Part shown: positions 18,593-28,078 of the stretch, piece by piece
Numbering within the stretch: position 1 is the first letter of the stretch
How the letters are laid out: each line of letters opens with the position of its first letter
Assembly: GCF_013248905.1 (NCBI RefSeq)
Contig: NZ_JABRVS010000001.1
Coordinates: 992,001-1,056,000, forward strand
Source of the DNA: Shewanella sp. VB17
GTDB lineage: Bacteria > Pseudomonadota > Gammaproteobacteria > Enterobacterales > Shewanellaceae
Direction: 5' to 3'
DNA: 64,000 bases
Notes under the pieces: model-generated
Seen by the model: only the letters and a program-made list of their open reading frames with translations
What the model was told of the DNA's origin: nothing
Databases searched by the model: none
Position numbers and translations under genes: made by a program

Positions 18593-19194
18593 CCATTAAG
18601 ACGCGTATTAATCTGTATTCAGAATCACTTTTACCTGTTGAGTTACAGCTTTCTTTCCATCGAATGTTTATTGGGTTAGTGGTGATATTGGTTTGCAGTT
18701 TTGTTGGCACGACGGTCAATTATGTCTTTGTTTTAGGTTTGGAGGCTGAATATAAAGAGCTTGCTAGTACAAAAAAGACTCTTGAACAGGATAAAGTCTC
18801 TTTAGAAGCGAAAATAGCCCAGCGTTCACCGGATGTAAAATTGGTGACTAAAATCGATTTAATAGCGCAGCAGATTGAATTTAAACTAATATTATTAGGT
18901 GAGCTGAATCAAAGAGAGGAACTCACCAGTAGCGGTTATTCTGCATTGATGAAAGATCTTGCTCAAGTGGCCAATAACAGTCTTTGGCTAAGTCGATTCC
19001 AAGTTGAAAGTGATGATTTCGTGTTTGAAGGTTTTACATCAACACCCCATAGTGTTCCTCTGTGGATTGATAGGCTAAAGATGACTGAGACATTAAAGGA
19101 GCAAAGGTTCGCATCGATGACGATGAGTCGAGGTGAAAATCAACCCCTCTTATTTACGTTAACCAGTATCTCAGGAGCGGAGGGAAGCCAGTGA
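18589..19194 (+). CDS. PilN-like MSHA assembly protein (second MshI-type protein)
   Basis: The 201-residue product has a short cytosolic N-terminus with INLYSES, which resembles the INLLP peptide by which PilN binds PilM. One membrane segment follows at about residues 24-46, then a coiled-coil stretch (ELASTKKTLEQDKVSLEAKI) and a periplasmic domain. It overlaps mshI upstream and mshJ downstream by four bases each (ATGA and GTGA). This gene is often annotated as a separate MSHA biogenesis protein between mshI and mshJ. Confidence 0.85.
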   Translation: MTIKTRINLYSESLLPVELQLSFHRMFIGLVVILVCSFVGTTVNYVFVLGLEAEYKELASTKKTLEQDKVSLEAKIAQRSPDVKLVTKIDLIAQQIEFKLILLGELNQREELTSSGYSALMKDLAQVANNSLWLSRFQVESDDFVFEGFTSTPHSVPLWIDRLKMTETLKEQRFASMTMSRGENQPLLFTLTSISGAEGSQ

Positions 19195-19847
19195 AAGATA
19201 AATTGCAAGGGCTAGCTGCCCGCTTTGATGTGTTAAGTCAGCGTGAGCGACTTATGGTGGCATCGGTTCTTTTTCTACTTGTGGGTGTGATGTGTTATTT
19301 CCCGTTGGGATCTTTGCTGCTTAAGCATGATCAGTTAACACTGAAAAATAAGAATATTATTGTTGAAAATACCCTATTGATGCAACAGACCGAAGCGTAT
19401 AAAAAAAGGCTGGCTCAAGATCCTAATGATGAATATGCCACTCGGTTTTCAGCGTTAGAGCAGCAAAGTCGCGATGTAGATAAGCAGCTTTCTTTTCAAA
19501 TGGTCGATATGGTGCCCGCTGAACACATGGCGATGTTATTAGGTCAGTTACTTGAAAAAGTAAAAGGGGTAACCCTACAAGAATTCCAGTCTATTGCTCC
19601 TAAACCTCTACTGCCTGTTGGTGCAGACAAAAAAATGAATTTATATAGTCATGGTATTCGCCTGACATTTCAAGGGGATTATTTTGCGGTATTTAAATTT
19701 GTTCAAGCTATTGAAGCGATGCCAAGTAAGTTGTATTGGAAGCGTATGGAATATGAGGTGGATGAATACCCTGTGGCTAATGTGGTTTTAGAACTTTATA
19801 GCTTGAGTATTAATAAGGACTTTATCAGTGTTTCAAGTCAAGGTTAA
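19191..19847 (+). CDS. mshJ: MSHA biogenesis protein MshJ (PilO-like)
   Basis: MshJ is the PilO-like partner of the PilN-like protein in the inner-membrane alignment complex. The 218-residue product starts at a GTG overlapping the previous stop. It has one membrane segment at about residues 22-41, then a coiled-coil region with heptad character (DKQLSFQMVDM and nearby), and a small alpha/beta periplasmic domain ending near YSLSINKDF. Confidence 0.88.
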   Translation: MKDKLQGLAARFDVLSQRERLMVASVLFLLVGVMCYFPLGSLLLKHDQLTLKNKNIIVENTLLMQQTEAYKKRLAQDPNDEYATRFSALEQQSRDVDKQLSFQMVDMVPAEHMAMLLGQLLEKVKGVTLQEFQSIAPKPLLPVGADKKMNLYSHGIRLTFQGDYFAVFKFVQAIEAMPSKLYWKRMEYEVDEYPVANVVLELYSLSINKDFISVSSQG

Positions 19848-20184
19848 TGTGAGCGTGCTGATGCTGATGCTGATGCTGATGCTGACGGTTAAGGTACAAG
19901 CCGAAAATTTAAGGGATCCAACACGTCCAGGTTTTGGGGCGGATGCCGTGCCATTGTCTAAATCGGCGCAAGAGAATGCCCTAGTGCTTAATAGTGTGAT
20001 GAATAAAGGACACAATGCCCATGCAGTGATTAACCAGCAAGTTTTTATCGTTGGTGATAGGGTGCAAGGGGTCAAAATAATTCAAATAGGCACAAGTTCA
20101 GTATTATTAGCCGATGGGCGAACATTAAATATGTACCAAAACATAACAGAGCTAAAGGGAACTAGCGCACATGATAGTGATTAA
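19828..20184 (+). CDS. mshK: MSHA biogenesis protein MshK (PilP-like)
   Basis: MshK is a small periplasmic protein thought to link the inner-membrane complex to the MshL secretin, as PilP does for PilQ. The 118-residue product has a signal peptide whose core is an alternating Leu-Met run encoded by a CTGATG repeat (19858-19884), with cleavage likely after VQA. The mature part starts with the family pattern LRDPTRPGFG. GTG at 19828 is used; a second in-frame GTG at 19849, just after the mshJ stop, is equally possible. The end overlaps mshL by 14 bases. Confidence 0.85.
   Translation: MFQVKVNVSVLMLMLMLMLTVKVQAENLRDPTRPGFGADAVPLSKSAQENALVLNSVMNKGHNAHAVINQQVFIVGDRVQGVKIIQIGTSSVLLADGRTLNMYQNITELKGTSAHDSD
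19858..19884. repeat. Hexanucleotide repeat in the mshK signal peptide
   Basis: CTGATG is repeated four times and followed by another CTG, all in frame as Leu-Met pairs in the hydrophobic core of the MshK signal peptide. Loss or gain of a unit would change the core length by two residues without shifting the frame. Confidence 0.95.
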
Positions 20185-21838
20185 AATAGCGATACCTTTG
20201 TTAGTGTTTATATTAGTGGCTTGCCAATCTATCGACAGACCCATGCCTGTGGTGTCTCAATCTGTTTTGAGTGATGCTATTCAAATTGAAAATAACAATC
20301 AGCCCCCTCCACCAGCGGCAATGCCAGAGTCGGTTCAAAATGAGCTGACTTCCCAAGGGTTATTATCAGGTTTATCACCCTCAGTAAGCAATGAACGACG
20401 TTTTGATGTATCAGCTAAAGATATCGATGCTAAGGTTTTTTTCCCTAGTTTAATCCAAGGAACACCGTTAAGCGTCGCGGTACATCCCGATGTGACAGGC
20501 AGTATTTCTTTGTCATTAAAAGGAGTGACATTGAGTGAAGCGCTGCAGGTTGTTGAGGATATTTATGGTTATGAAATTAGCAGCGATAAGCGTATTTTAC
20601 GTGTCTATCCCGCTGGCATGCGTACTGAAACATTTTCACTAAACTATTTGCATATGGAACGACAAGGATTATCACTGACATCGGTGAGTTCTGGTCGGAT
20701 TTCTGATAATAACGCAGGTTCGGGAGGGAGTAGCGCTAACAATTCTGGAAGTTCATCGAGTAATAGCAGTTCCGATTCAACGAGCAGTGAAGCGACCAAT
20801 GGGACCTTTATTCGTTCTCAAACAAAGACCAATTTTTGGGGAGAGTTAAAAGAAGCATTAATTTCTATTGTGGGCAGCTCAGGGGGAGGGCGTCAAGTTG
20901 TGCTTACCCCACAAGCAGGGCTTGTGACCATAAGGGCGTACCCGAATGAACTGCGTCAGGTAGAGAATTTTCTTCAAACGGCAGAAGTTCATTTACAACG
21001 ACAAGTGATTTTAGAAGCTAAAATTTTAGAGGTCACTCTCTCTGATGATTATCAACAAGGTATTGAATGGAAAGATGTGTTGGGCCATGTAGAGAGTACC
21101 AATTTTCAGTTTTCGACGTCAGGTGTTGAAGGGATAAGCGATCAGATCACCAGCGTGATAGGAGGGGTAACATCTTTAGCTGTTTCAGGGACCGATTTTA
21201 CCACTATGATTAGCCTGCTCGATACTCAAGGTGATGTCGATGTACTTTCAAGCCCTAGGGTGACAGCGACGAATAACCAAAAAGCGGTGATTAAAGTCGG
21301 TAGCGATGAATATTTTGTTACTGATGTGTCATCGGATACAGCCACTGCAGTAGGTGCAACAGGTAACACATCTCAGGGAGTTGAATTGACTCCTTTTTTT
21401 TCGGGTATTGCATTAGATGTTACCCCACAGATAGATGGTGAAGGTAATGTTTTACTCCATATTCATCCTTCAGTGACTAAAATCGAGGAGCAAATTAAAA
21501 CGATTAGCCTCTCGGACAAGGAGTTAAATTTACCTTTAGCAAAGAGTGATATTCGAGAGTCAGATACAGTGATTAAAGCGCGAACGGGTGAGGTTGTTGT
21601 GATTGGGGGGCTTATGGAAAGCAAGAGTGGAGAGGTGGTTTCTAAAGTCCCTTTTCTTGGGGATATTCCATTTATTGGAGAGTTGTTCACTAATCGAAAA
21701 AAATCATTGCAAAAAACGGAGTTGGTTCTGCTCATTAAGCCTACCGTTGTAGAGGCGGATACGTGGAAAAAAGAATTACAGCGTTCTAAAGATTTACTCG
21801 ACCGCTGGTATCCAGAAGAAAAAGAGCAAGGTCTGTAA
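20171..21838 (+). CDS. mshL: MSHA outer-membrane secretin MshL
   Basis: MshL forms the outer-membrane ring through which the pilus passes. The 555-residue product is a likely lipoprotein: the signal peptide ends with lipobox LVAC and Cys18. An N-terminal secretin/TonB short domain (about 85-155) and an N1-like domain with RQVENFLQTAEVHLQRQVILEAKILEV (shown as its key positions RQV and EAKILEV) are separated by a Ser/Asn/Gly-rich linker at about 178-215. The secretin domain at about 280-540 contains VLSSPRVTATNNQKAVIKVG and ends with VPFLGDIPFIGELF and TELVLLIKPTVV, all typical of this family. Confidence 0.95.
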   Translation: MIVIKIAIPLLVFILVACQSIDRPMPVVSQSVLSDAIQIENNNQPPPPAAMPESVQNELTSQGLLSGLSPSVSNERRFDVSAKDIDAKVFFPSLIQGTPLSVAVHPDVTGSISLSLKGVTLSEALQVVEDIYGYEISSDKRILRVYPAGMRTETFSLNYLHMERQGLSLTSVSSGRISDNNAGSGGSSANNSGSSSSNSSSDSTSSEATNGTFIRSQTKTNFWGELKEALISIVGSSGGGRQVVLTPQAGLVTIRAYPNELRQVENFLQTAEVHLQRQVILEAKILEVTLSDDYQQGIEWKDVLGHVESTNFQFSTSGVEGISDQITSVIGGVTSLAVSGTDFTTMISLLDTQGDVDVLSSPRVTATNNQKAVIKVGSDEYFVTDVSSDTATAVGATGNTSQGVELTPFFSGIALDVTPQIDGEGNVLLHIHPSVTKIEEQIKTISLSDKELNLPLAKSDIRESDTVIKARTGEVVVIGGLMESKSGEVVSKVPFLGDIPFIGELFTNRKKSLQKTELVLLIKPTVVEADTWKKELQRSKDLLDRWYPEEKEQGL

Positions 21839-21840
21839 AT

Positions 21841-22749
21841 TTGTACCAGACACACTTTGGGTTGGCGAAGACGCCCTTTTCTCTTACTCCTAATACAGAA
21901 TTCTTTTTCGGGCTATCGCCTCACATTGAAGCGTTACAAGTGCTGCAGATAGCGTTACAAACAGGTGAAGGGTTTATTAAAGTTACTGGGGAAGTTGGGA
22001 CGGGAAAAACGCTTATTTGTCGAAAGCTTATCAATGAACTACCTAGCCAATTTCATTGTGCCTATCTGCCTAATCCTGCTCTTTCTCCTACGGAGCTTAG
22101 ATGGGCGGTGGCATTAGAGCTGGGGCTTAAGTATTCGGTCGATATTGATCAAATGCGGCTAACGGGATTGATTCAGCAGCAATTACTAGCGCTTTCAGCA
22201 TACGGACATTCCATTGTACTGGTACTCGATGAAGCGCAAGCATTACCCGATGAAAGCTTGGAAGTACTGCGACTTTTTACTAATTTAGAAACAGAAAACC
22301 GTAAGTTATTACAAGTGGTATTGTTTGCTCAGCCTGAACTAGATCAGCGTTTAAATTTACATGATTTTAGACAGCTAAGACAAAGGATCACCTTTAGTTA
22401 CCAGTTAAGGCCATTATCGTTAGATGAAGCTTGTGCCTATGTGCAACATCGTTTATCGGTAGCAGGCCGAGTTGGAGGGCCATTATTTTTTGATAAAGAT
22501 ATTCGAGTGTTGGCCCAAGCTGCTAGAGGTATTCCTAGATTGATCAATATATTGGCTCATAAATCATTGCTACTTAGTTTTGGTGAAGGGGCTGATGGAG
22601 TGAACTATCAGCATATAAAGGCGGCCATTATAGATACGCAAGATACCAAGTTGACGCGACAGGTTAGGTGGTTTTGGTGTGTTGTGCTAGGCGTTATGTT
22701 GGCATTAGTGAGTGTCGGTTTGCACTTGTCTGATGGGGTGGTGTTATGA
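21841..22749 (+). CDS. mshM: MSHA biogenesis ATPase MshM (ExeA-like)
   Basis: MshM is an ExeA/GspA-like AAA ATPase thought to help insert or assemble the secretin. The 302-residue product starts at a TTG two bases after the mshL stop; the resulting MYQTHFGLAKTPFSL beginning is the conserved family start, which supports the TTG. Walker A GEVGTGKT is at about residues 44-51 and Walker B is VLVLDEAQ. A single membrane segment near the C-terminus (about 277-297) fits the family. It overlaps mshN by four bases. Confidence 0.92.
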   Translation: MYQTHFGLAKTPFSLTPNTEFFFGLSPHIEALQVLQIALQTGEGFIKVTGEVGTGKTLICRKLINELPSQFHCAYLPNPALSPTELRWAVALELGLKYSVDIDQMRLTGLIQQQLLALSAYGHSIVLVLDEAQALPDESLEVLRLFTNLETENRKLLQVVLFAQPELDQRLNLHDFRQLRQRITFSYQLRPLSLDEACAYVQHRLSVAGRVGGPLFFDKDIRVLAQAARGIPRLINILAHKSLLLSFGEGADGVNYQHIKAAIIDTQDTKLTRQVRWFWCVVLGVMLALVSVGLHLSDGVVL

Positions 22750-23843
22750 GTGTGATAAATACCATGCTTAAGGAGTTAGATAAGCGGCAGCAATCATATT
22801 CGCTAGAAAATATGCAAGTTGAGCCTGTGCAATCTCAAGTATCTATTTACGCTAAAACCCCTTGGGTATTACTGGCTATTGTGAGTTTTTTACTCTTATT
22901 TTGCGTGGGGTATCTTTGGGATAATGTGAGTCATACAGGGGGCACTCAACAGGCTAAATTTAAGCAAGTGTTAACGAGTTCGGGGCTAACTGAATCTGTT
23001 GCAGAGGAAAGCTACCATCTTGTTGATACCCGTGCTCAGGTCGTTGATGCTAGTGTTATACCGAGATCATCAAATGTTCAGCTTGCCATGAAAATGGCAC
23101 CCATAGAAAATCAGCCAATTAAGCCTTTCCCTGCTCGCGTTGCTGTCAAAGACGCAGTGGTATCATTGCCGATCGTGCATCAAGCTGTTGATAAAGCAAA
23201 TATGGCGAATAATCCCCAGTCAATGGCCGTCACTGAGGTGAGATTATCAGCCAAACAATTGGCCGAAAAAAAATACCAATTAGGGACTCAAGCAGAAGAT
23301 AAAGGAGAGCAGAAAGAGGCTATTGAGCATTATCATCAAGCCTTAACTCTGATCCCAGCATTTCATGAAGCGCGGCAGCGTCTTGCAGCACTTTTTTATG
23401 GTCAAGGTCACTTGATGCAAAGCAGTGATATTTTGCAGCAAGGTATCAGATTATTTCCTCAGGAACTGGATTACCGAATGTTACTGGCCCGAGTTCAGCA
23501 GTCAGCTGGCGAATATGCGCAAGCATTGGTAACGCTAGAGGGGATCCCTGATGGCGTCAGGTTAAGTAAGCAAAAATGGATATTAGAGAGCAGCATAGGG
23601 CAAAAAGTAAAAAACTATACGCTGGCTGAAGTGAGCTACCGTCAATTATTGCAAATCGAAGCGACTCAAAGTCGTTGGTGGATGGGGTTAGCCTATGCAC
23701 TTGATGCTCAGAAAAAATATGACACTGCGGTAGTCGCCTATGAGCAAGCGCTTTTTTACAGGGCGGTACCAGAGCAAGGGTTGTCGAGGCAAGCTGTGGA
23801 TTATATCGAAGCAAGGTTGGTGCAGTTAGGAGAGAGTCTGTGA
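22746..23843 (+). CDS. mshN: MSHA biogenesis TPR protein MshN
   Basis: MshN is a bitopic inner-membrane protein with periplasmic TPR repeats, likely a scaffold for secretin assembly. The 365-residue product starts with the family pattern MSVINTMLKELDKRQ. It has one membrane segment at about residues 38-58, a low-complexity linker, and TPR-like helices from about residue 175 to the end (AIEHYHQALTLIP, AVVAYEQALFYRA). It overlaps mshM and mshE by four bases each. Confidence 0.9.
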   Translation: MSVINTMLKELDKRQQSYSLENMQVEPVQSQVSIYAKTPWVLLAIVSFLLLFCVGYLWDNVSHTGGTQQAKFKQVLTSSGLTESVAEESYHLVDTRAQVVDASVIPRSSNVQLAMKMAPIENQPIKPFPARVAVKDAVVSLPIVHQAVDKANMANNPQSMAVTEVRLSAKQLAEKKYQLGTQAEDKGEQKEAIEHYHQALTLIPAFHEARQRLAALFYGQGHLMQSSDILQQGIRLFPQELDYRMLLARVQQSAGEYAQALVTLEGIPDGVRLSKQKWILESSIGQKVKNYTLAEVSYRQLLQIEATQSRWWMGLAYALDAQKKYDTAVVAYEQALFYRAVPEQGLSRQAVDYIEARLVQLGESL

Positions 23844-25600
23844 AGCCAAAGTTAAAGATGCGTTTGGGTGATTTACTTGTACAAGAAACGATCATCAGTG
23901 AACCTCAGTTGATGGAAGCCTTAGCTGAACAAAAAATTACGGGTAAAAAATTAGGTCGTACCCTGATTGATTTAAAAAGCCTATCCGAAGATCAATTACT
24001 TAGGTTTCTCTCTCAACAGTTAAAGATTCCATTTCTTGATATTAGTCAGAAATCAATTTCCAGTGAAGTGGTGAATTTATTACCTGAGGTGCAGGCGCGT
24101 CGTTTTAGGGCTCTGGTTGTAGAAGATAATGGCGAAAGTGCACTTGTTGCTATGAGCGATCCGGCGGATCTACAAGCGATGGATAACCTTGAGGTGCTAC
24201 TGACACCGAAGTTGATGAAAATCGCGGTGATCACAGAGCAGCAATTACTTGATGCTTTCGATAATCTTTATCGTAGAACGGATCAAATCGCGGCGATTGC
24301 AGGAAAACTTGAAGAAGAATATGCCGCCGACGATCAATTTGATCTTGCTAGTCTGACAGATACTGACAGTGACAATGAAACCACTGTGGTTAAATTACTG
24401 CATTCTATTTTTGAAGATGCAGTGCAAATGCGGGCATCAGATGTTCATATTGAACCGGGTGAAAAAGTGCTGAGGATCCGCCAGCGTATTGATGGTCAAC
24501 TGCAAGAGAATATCCTGCCTGAATCGACTATTGCAGCGGCACTGGTATTACGGCTTAAATTGATGGCTGGTCTCGATATTTCCGAAAGACGCCTGCCGCA
24601 GGATGGTCGATTTCACATGGAAATTAAAGGCCACCAAATTGATGTCCGTATGTCGACCATGCCTATTTACCATGGTGAGTCAGTGGTGATGCGTCTATTG
24701 GATCAATCCGCTGGATTATTAACATTGAATGAAACAGGTATGCCGCCAGAAATCTTAGCTCGGGTGCGTAAACAGATTAAACGTCCTCACGGTATGCTGC
24801 TGGTGACAGGTCCTACGGGGAGCGGTAAAACAACGACTCTCTATGGTGTGTTAAGTGAGCTAAATACAGCGACTCGGAAAATAATTACAGTAGAAGACCC
24901 AGTGGAGTATCAACTGGCGAGAATTAATCAGGTTCAGGTAAATCATAAGATAGGCTTAGATTTTGCGAGTGTATTAAGAACGACGTTACGTCAGGATCCC
25001 GATATTATTATGGTGGGTGAAATGCGTGATCAAGAAACGGTAGAGATAGGACTTAGAGGAGCACTAACGGGTCACTTTGTGCTATCGACGTTACATACTA
25101 ACGATGCGGTCACTAGCGCGCTGCGTTTATTGGATATGGGGGCGGCAAGCTACCTTGTAGCGAGTGCACTTAGGGTGATCATTGCTCAGAGACTCGTGAG
25201 GCGTATATGTCATAACTGTTCAGCAGATTATCAGTTAACAGCGGCAGAAAAAGCGTGGATGGATTCGATTAGCAAGGAAGATTTTTCAAATGCAACATTT
25301 AAGATGGGAGCCGGTTGTCAGAGCTGCAATGGTAGCGGTTATCGTGGGCGTATTGGTGTTTTTGAAATATTGGAACTTGATGAGGCCATGATTGATGCAA
25401 TGCGTACTGGAAACCCTCAAGATTTTGCAAGAGTGGCTCATCTTAGCCCTAACTTTACTCCATTAGCAGTGTCTGCCATGGAGTATTTAGCGAAAGGGAT
25501 GACGACGATAGAAGAAGTTGCCAAATTAATTGAAGATGTCACTGAAGCGCAAATGTCAATGTTGACAGATAAAGCGAGCGAGCCATTGTCTGAGGGGTGA
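23840..25600 (+). CDS. mshE: MSHA pilus extension ATPase MshE, c-di-GMP-binding
   Basis: MshE is the GspE/PilB-type hexameric ATPase that drives pilus extension, and its N-domain is a c-di-GMP receptor. The 586-residue product begins with GTG overlapping the mshN stop. Two tandem 24-residue MshEN motifs are visible: residues 8-31 (RLGDLL...LMEALAEQ) and 37-60 (KLGRTL...LLRFLSQQ), matching the known RLGxx(LVI)(LVI) ... LxxxLxxQ pattern except for Gly at position 10. The ATPase domain has Walker A GPTGSGKTTT at about 323-332, and the zinc-binding cysteines lie in CHNC and CQSC. The motifs imply c-di-GMP control of piliation. Confidence 0.97.
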   Translation: MKPKLKMRLGDLLVQETIISEPQLMEALAEQKITGKKLGRTLIDLKSLSEDQLLRFLSQQLKIPFLDISQKSISSEVVNLLPEVQARRFRALVVEDNGESALVAMSDPADLQAMDNLEVLLTPKLMKIAVITEQQLLDAFDNLYRRTDQIAAIAGKLEEEYAADDQFDLASLTDTDSDNETTVVKLLHSIFEDAVQMRASDVHIEPGEKVLRIRQRIDGQLQENILPESTIAAALVLRLKLMAGLDISERRLPQDGRFHMEIKGHQIDVRMSTMPIYHGESVVMRLLDQSAGLLTLNETGMPPEILARVRKQIKRPHGMLLVTGPTGSGKTTTLYGVLSELNTATRKIITVEDPVEYQLARINQVQVNHKIGLDFASVLRTTLRQDPDIIMVGEMRDQETVEIGLRGALTGHFVLSTLHTNDAVTSALRLLDMGAASYLVASALRVIIAQRLVRRICHNCSADYQLTAAEKAWMDSISKEDFSNATFKMGAGCQSCNGSGYRGRIGVFEILELDEAMIDAMRTGNPQDFARVAHLSPNFTPLAVSAMEYLAKGMTTIEEVAKLIEDVTEAQMSMLTDKASEPLSEG

Positions 25601-25653
25601 ATGAGAGAGATGAGAAGCGGACATGCTTAACGGTATCAATATAGGAATAGCGA

Positions 25654-26874
25654 ATGCCTGTTTATAAATATCGAGGTCGCGATGCACAAGGCGCTCTGAT
25701 CACTGGCGTGGTGGATGCCGCGACGGAAAATGCGGCCGCAGAGCAGCTGATATCTCGTGCGGTTATTCCGTTAGAATTAAGTGAAGTTAAGAAAAGAGTG
25801 TCTTTCAATCTAGCCAGTTTATTTAAAAGTAAAGTTGGATTGGATGAGTTGCAGATTTTTTCACGTCAGATGTATTCATTGACCCGTTCAGGTATTCCTA
25901 TTTTACGTGCTATTGCAGGCCTGTCTGAAACCACACATTCGCAGCGTTTGAAGGATGCTTTGCATGATATTTCAGAACAGTTGACTTCAGGTCGTCCTCT
26001 GTCATCGGCGATGAATCATCACCCTGACGTGTTTGGTGCATTGTTTGTGTCTATGGTCCATGTGGGTGAAAACACGGGTAAGTTGGAGGATGTTTTTATT
26101 CAGCTTTCAGGTTATATCGAGCGCGAGCAAGAGACTCGACGTCGCATTAAAGCTGCGATGCGTTACCCCGTTTTTGTGTTGATTGCTATTACATTAGCAT
26201 TGGCGATTCTAAATATTATGGTGATCCCTAAGTTTGCCGAGATGTTCTCTCGCTTTGGTGCAGACCTTCCATGGGCAACTAAGGTATTGATAGGCACCTC
26301 AAGCTTATTTGTCAATTATTGGCCAGCCATGTTGCTCGCCGCTGGTGGTGGGTATATTGGGATTCGTTACTGGCATAGCACTGAACAAGGACAAAAAAAA
26401 TGGGATGAATGGAAATTACGTATCCCCGCAGTAGGCAGTATTATCGAGCGTTCAACCTTGTCGCGCTATTGCCGCAGTTTTTCTATGATGCTAGGAGCGG
26501 GAGTCCCCATGACACAAGCGTTGAGTTTGGTCGCTGATGCGGTCGATAACGCTTATATGCATGATCGCATTGTCGGTATGAGGCGGGGTATTGAGTCCGG
26601 AGATTCTATGTTAAGAGTGTGTAATCAGAGTCATCTTTTTACACCTTTGGTCTTGCAGATGGTGGCTGTAGGGGAAGAGACAGGTCAAATAGATCAGTTG
26701 CTTAATGATGCTGCAGATTTTTATGAGGGTGAAGTGGATTATGATTTGAAAAACTTAACCGCTAAATTAGAGCCGATATTGATAGGGTTTGTATCGTGTA
26801 TTGTACTGGTATTGGCACTGGGGATTTACTTACCTATGTGGGACATGCTCAATGTGGTCAAAGGTGGTAAGTAA
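25654..26874 (+). CDS. mshG: MSHA inner-membrane platform protein MshG (GspF/PilC-like)
   Basis: MshG is the polytopic platform protein that connects the MshE motor to the growing pilus. The 406-residue product has two GspF-type repeats, about residues 67-192 and 270-395, with the family blocks FSRQMYSLTRSGIPI and FSMMLGAGVPMTQAL. Membrane segments lie at about 171-193, 218-238 and 375-398. The N-terminus MPVYKYRGRDAQG is characteristic. It starts 53 bases after mshE. Confidence 0.96.
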   Translation: MPVYKYRGRDAQGALITGVVDAATENAAAEQLISRAVIPLELSEVKKRVSFNLASLFKSKVGLDELQIFSRQMYSLTRSGIPILRAIAGLSETTHSQRLKDALHDISEQLTSGRPLSSAMNHHPDVFGALFVSMVHVGENTGKLEDVFIQLSGYIEREQETRRRIKAAMRYPVFVLIAITLALAILNIMVIPKFAEMFSRFGADLPWATKVLIGTSSLFVNYWPAMLLAAGGGYIGIRYWHSTEQGQKKWDEWKLRIPAVGSIIERSTLSRYCRSFSMMLGAGVPMTQALSLVADAVDNAYMHDRIVGMRRGIESGDSMLRVCNQSHLFTPLVLQMVAVGEETGQIDQLLNDAADFYEGEVDYDLKNLTAKLEPILIGFVSCIVLVLALGIYLPMWDMLNVVKGGK

Positions 26875-26902
26875 CAGGCATTAAAGCTGGAGATAAAAAA
26901 TT

Positions 26903-27409
26903 ATGTTAAACCAACAAAAAGCTGACACTGAATTGCTGCAGTTATTAGGCAAGTCTGTTTCTTTGTTGCTTATGGTGGCATTGCTCACCATTTTAGGGGT
27001 TAAGTATTTTCATTCTGTGGACAAAGTTGGCGCTCAAAACTTAGAGGTTGATCATACTAAGTTGATTCATTTATTGTCGATGGTAAAAGCCCAGTGGTTT
27101 TCTCAAGGGAGGCCAGCTTTGCTGAACTTAGAGTGGGATAGCTTTGAAGATTTTAACCAGCATCAACAGGTCGATAAAAAGTTAAATCTGATTAAGATGA
27201 GCGATAGTGGCTGGCCTCTGCTCAATCAGAGAGACAAGTTGGGATGCAAACAACTTTGGAAGCAATTATTGGGTCGTGAAACAGAGCGACAATCAATTGT
27301 GACAGATTTTGATGCTTCGGGAGGTGTCTGTCATTATATTAGCGAGCATTCAGGACAATTAAGTTATGAACTTAACTCTGGTCGAGTGACCTTGTTAACT
27401 AAAGACTGA
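26903..27409 (+). CDS. mshF: MSHA biogenesis protein MshF
   Basis: The 168-residue product has one N-terminal membrane segment at about residues 18-36 and a periplasmic domain with two cysteines, in CKQLW and CHYIS. It follows mshG by 28 bases and precedes the pilin genes, the same position as mshF in Vibrio. The function is unknown; the assignment rests on gene order and topology. GGAGATAAAAAATT precedes the ATG. Confidence 0.78.
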   Translation: MLNQQKADTELLQLLGKSVSLLLMVALLTILGVKYFHSVDKVGAQNLEVDHTKLIHLLSMVKAQWFSQGRPALLNLEWDSFEDFNQHQQVDKKLNLIKMSDSGWPLLNQRDKLGCKQLWKQLLGRETERQSIVTDFDASGGVCHYISEHSGQLSYELNSGRVTLLTKD

Positions 27410-27445
27410 TTAGCCGTTTAAATATTGTGAATAGGAGATGGGTTT

Positions 27446-28078
27446 ATGGACAACCAAAAGGGAAGAACACTACAAGGGTTTTCATTAATTGAACTTGTGA
27501 TAGTGATCGTGATTTTAGGTTTGTTAGCTGCGACGGCAATCCCACGTTTTTTAAATGTTACCGATGATGCAGAAGATGCCAGTATTGATGGTGTATCGGG
27601 TGGTTTATCCACTGCGGTGGGTTTTGTGCGTGCTCAATGGGAAGTCGATGGCCGTAGGGATGACTCTGTGATCCTTGACGGCACTAGGGTCTATCTTGAT
27701 GAAAGATTTGGTTTCCCCACTGGAGCGTCCAATTCAGGTTCTGGAAACACAGATGCGACGGCGATGACCAATATAACGTGCCAGGAAGTCTTCAGTGCCG
27801 TTTTGCAAAATGCACCCCGCAATGTACAGATAAATCAAGACGCCCGAAAGCAAAGGTATGTCGTCAGTGTGATTGAAAATATTGGCGGTGCAGGCACCAC
27901 TATTACGGGGGCACAAGTATCAGGATTAGATATATGTGTTTATCATTTAATTGCATCGCTGAAGCTAGATCCCACAACAGGCGTTGCCAACCCGCAACCT
28001 AGTTTATCGACCTTTGCAGTGAAAGGGGTGACCTACAACCCTGGAACGGGCCAAGTGGTGAGTTTTTCAAATGAGTGA
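27446..28078 (+). CDS. mshB: Minor prepilin MshB
   Basis: MshB is a type IV pilin-like protein processed by a prepilin peptidase and built into the MSHA pilus. The 210-residue product has a leader of 11 residues ending in Gly11, followed by FSLIEL, with Glu at mature position 5, and a hydrophobic helix (VIVIVILGLLAATAIPRF). The globular part is larger than that of MshA and has Cys in TCQEVF and DICVYH. AGGAG precedes the ATG. It lies 36 bases after mshF. Confidence 0.92.
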   Translation: MDNQKGRTLQGFSLIELVIVIVILGLLAATAIPRFLNVTDDAEDASIDGVSGGLSTAVGFVRAQWEVDGRRDDSVILDGTRVYLDERFGFPTGASNSGSGNTDATAMTNITCQEVFSAVLQNAPRNVQINQDARKQRYVVSVIENIGGAGTTITGAQVSGLDICVYHLIASLKLDPTTGVANPQPSLSTFAVKGVTYNPGTGQVVSFSNE

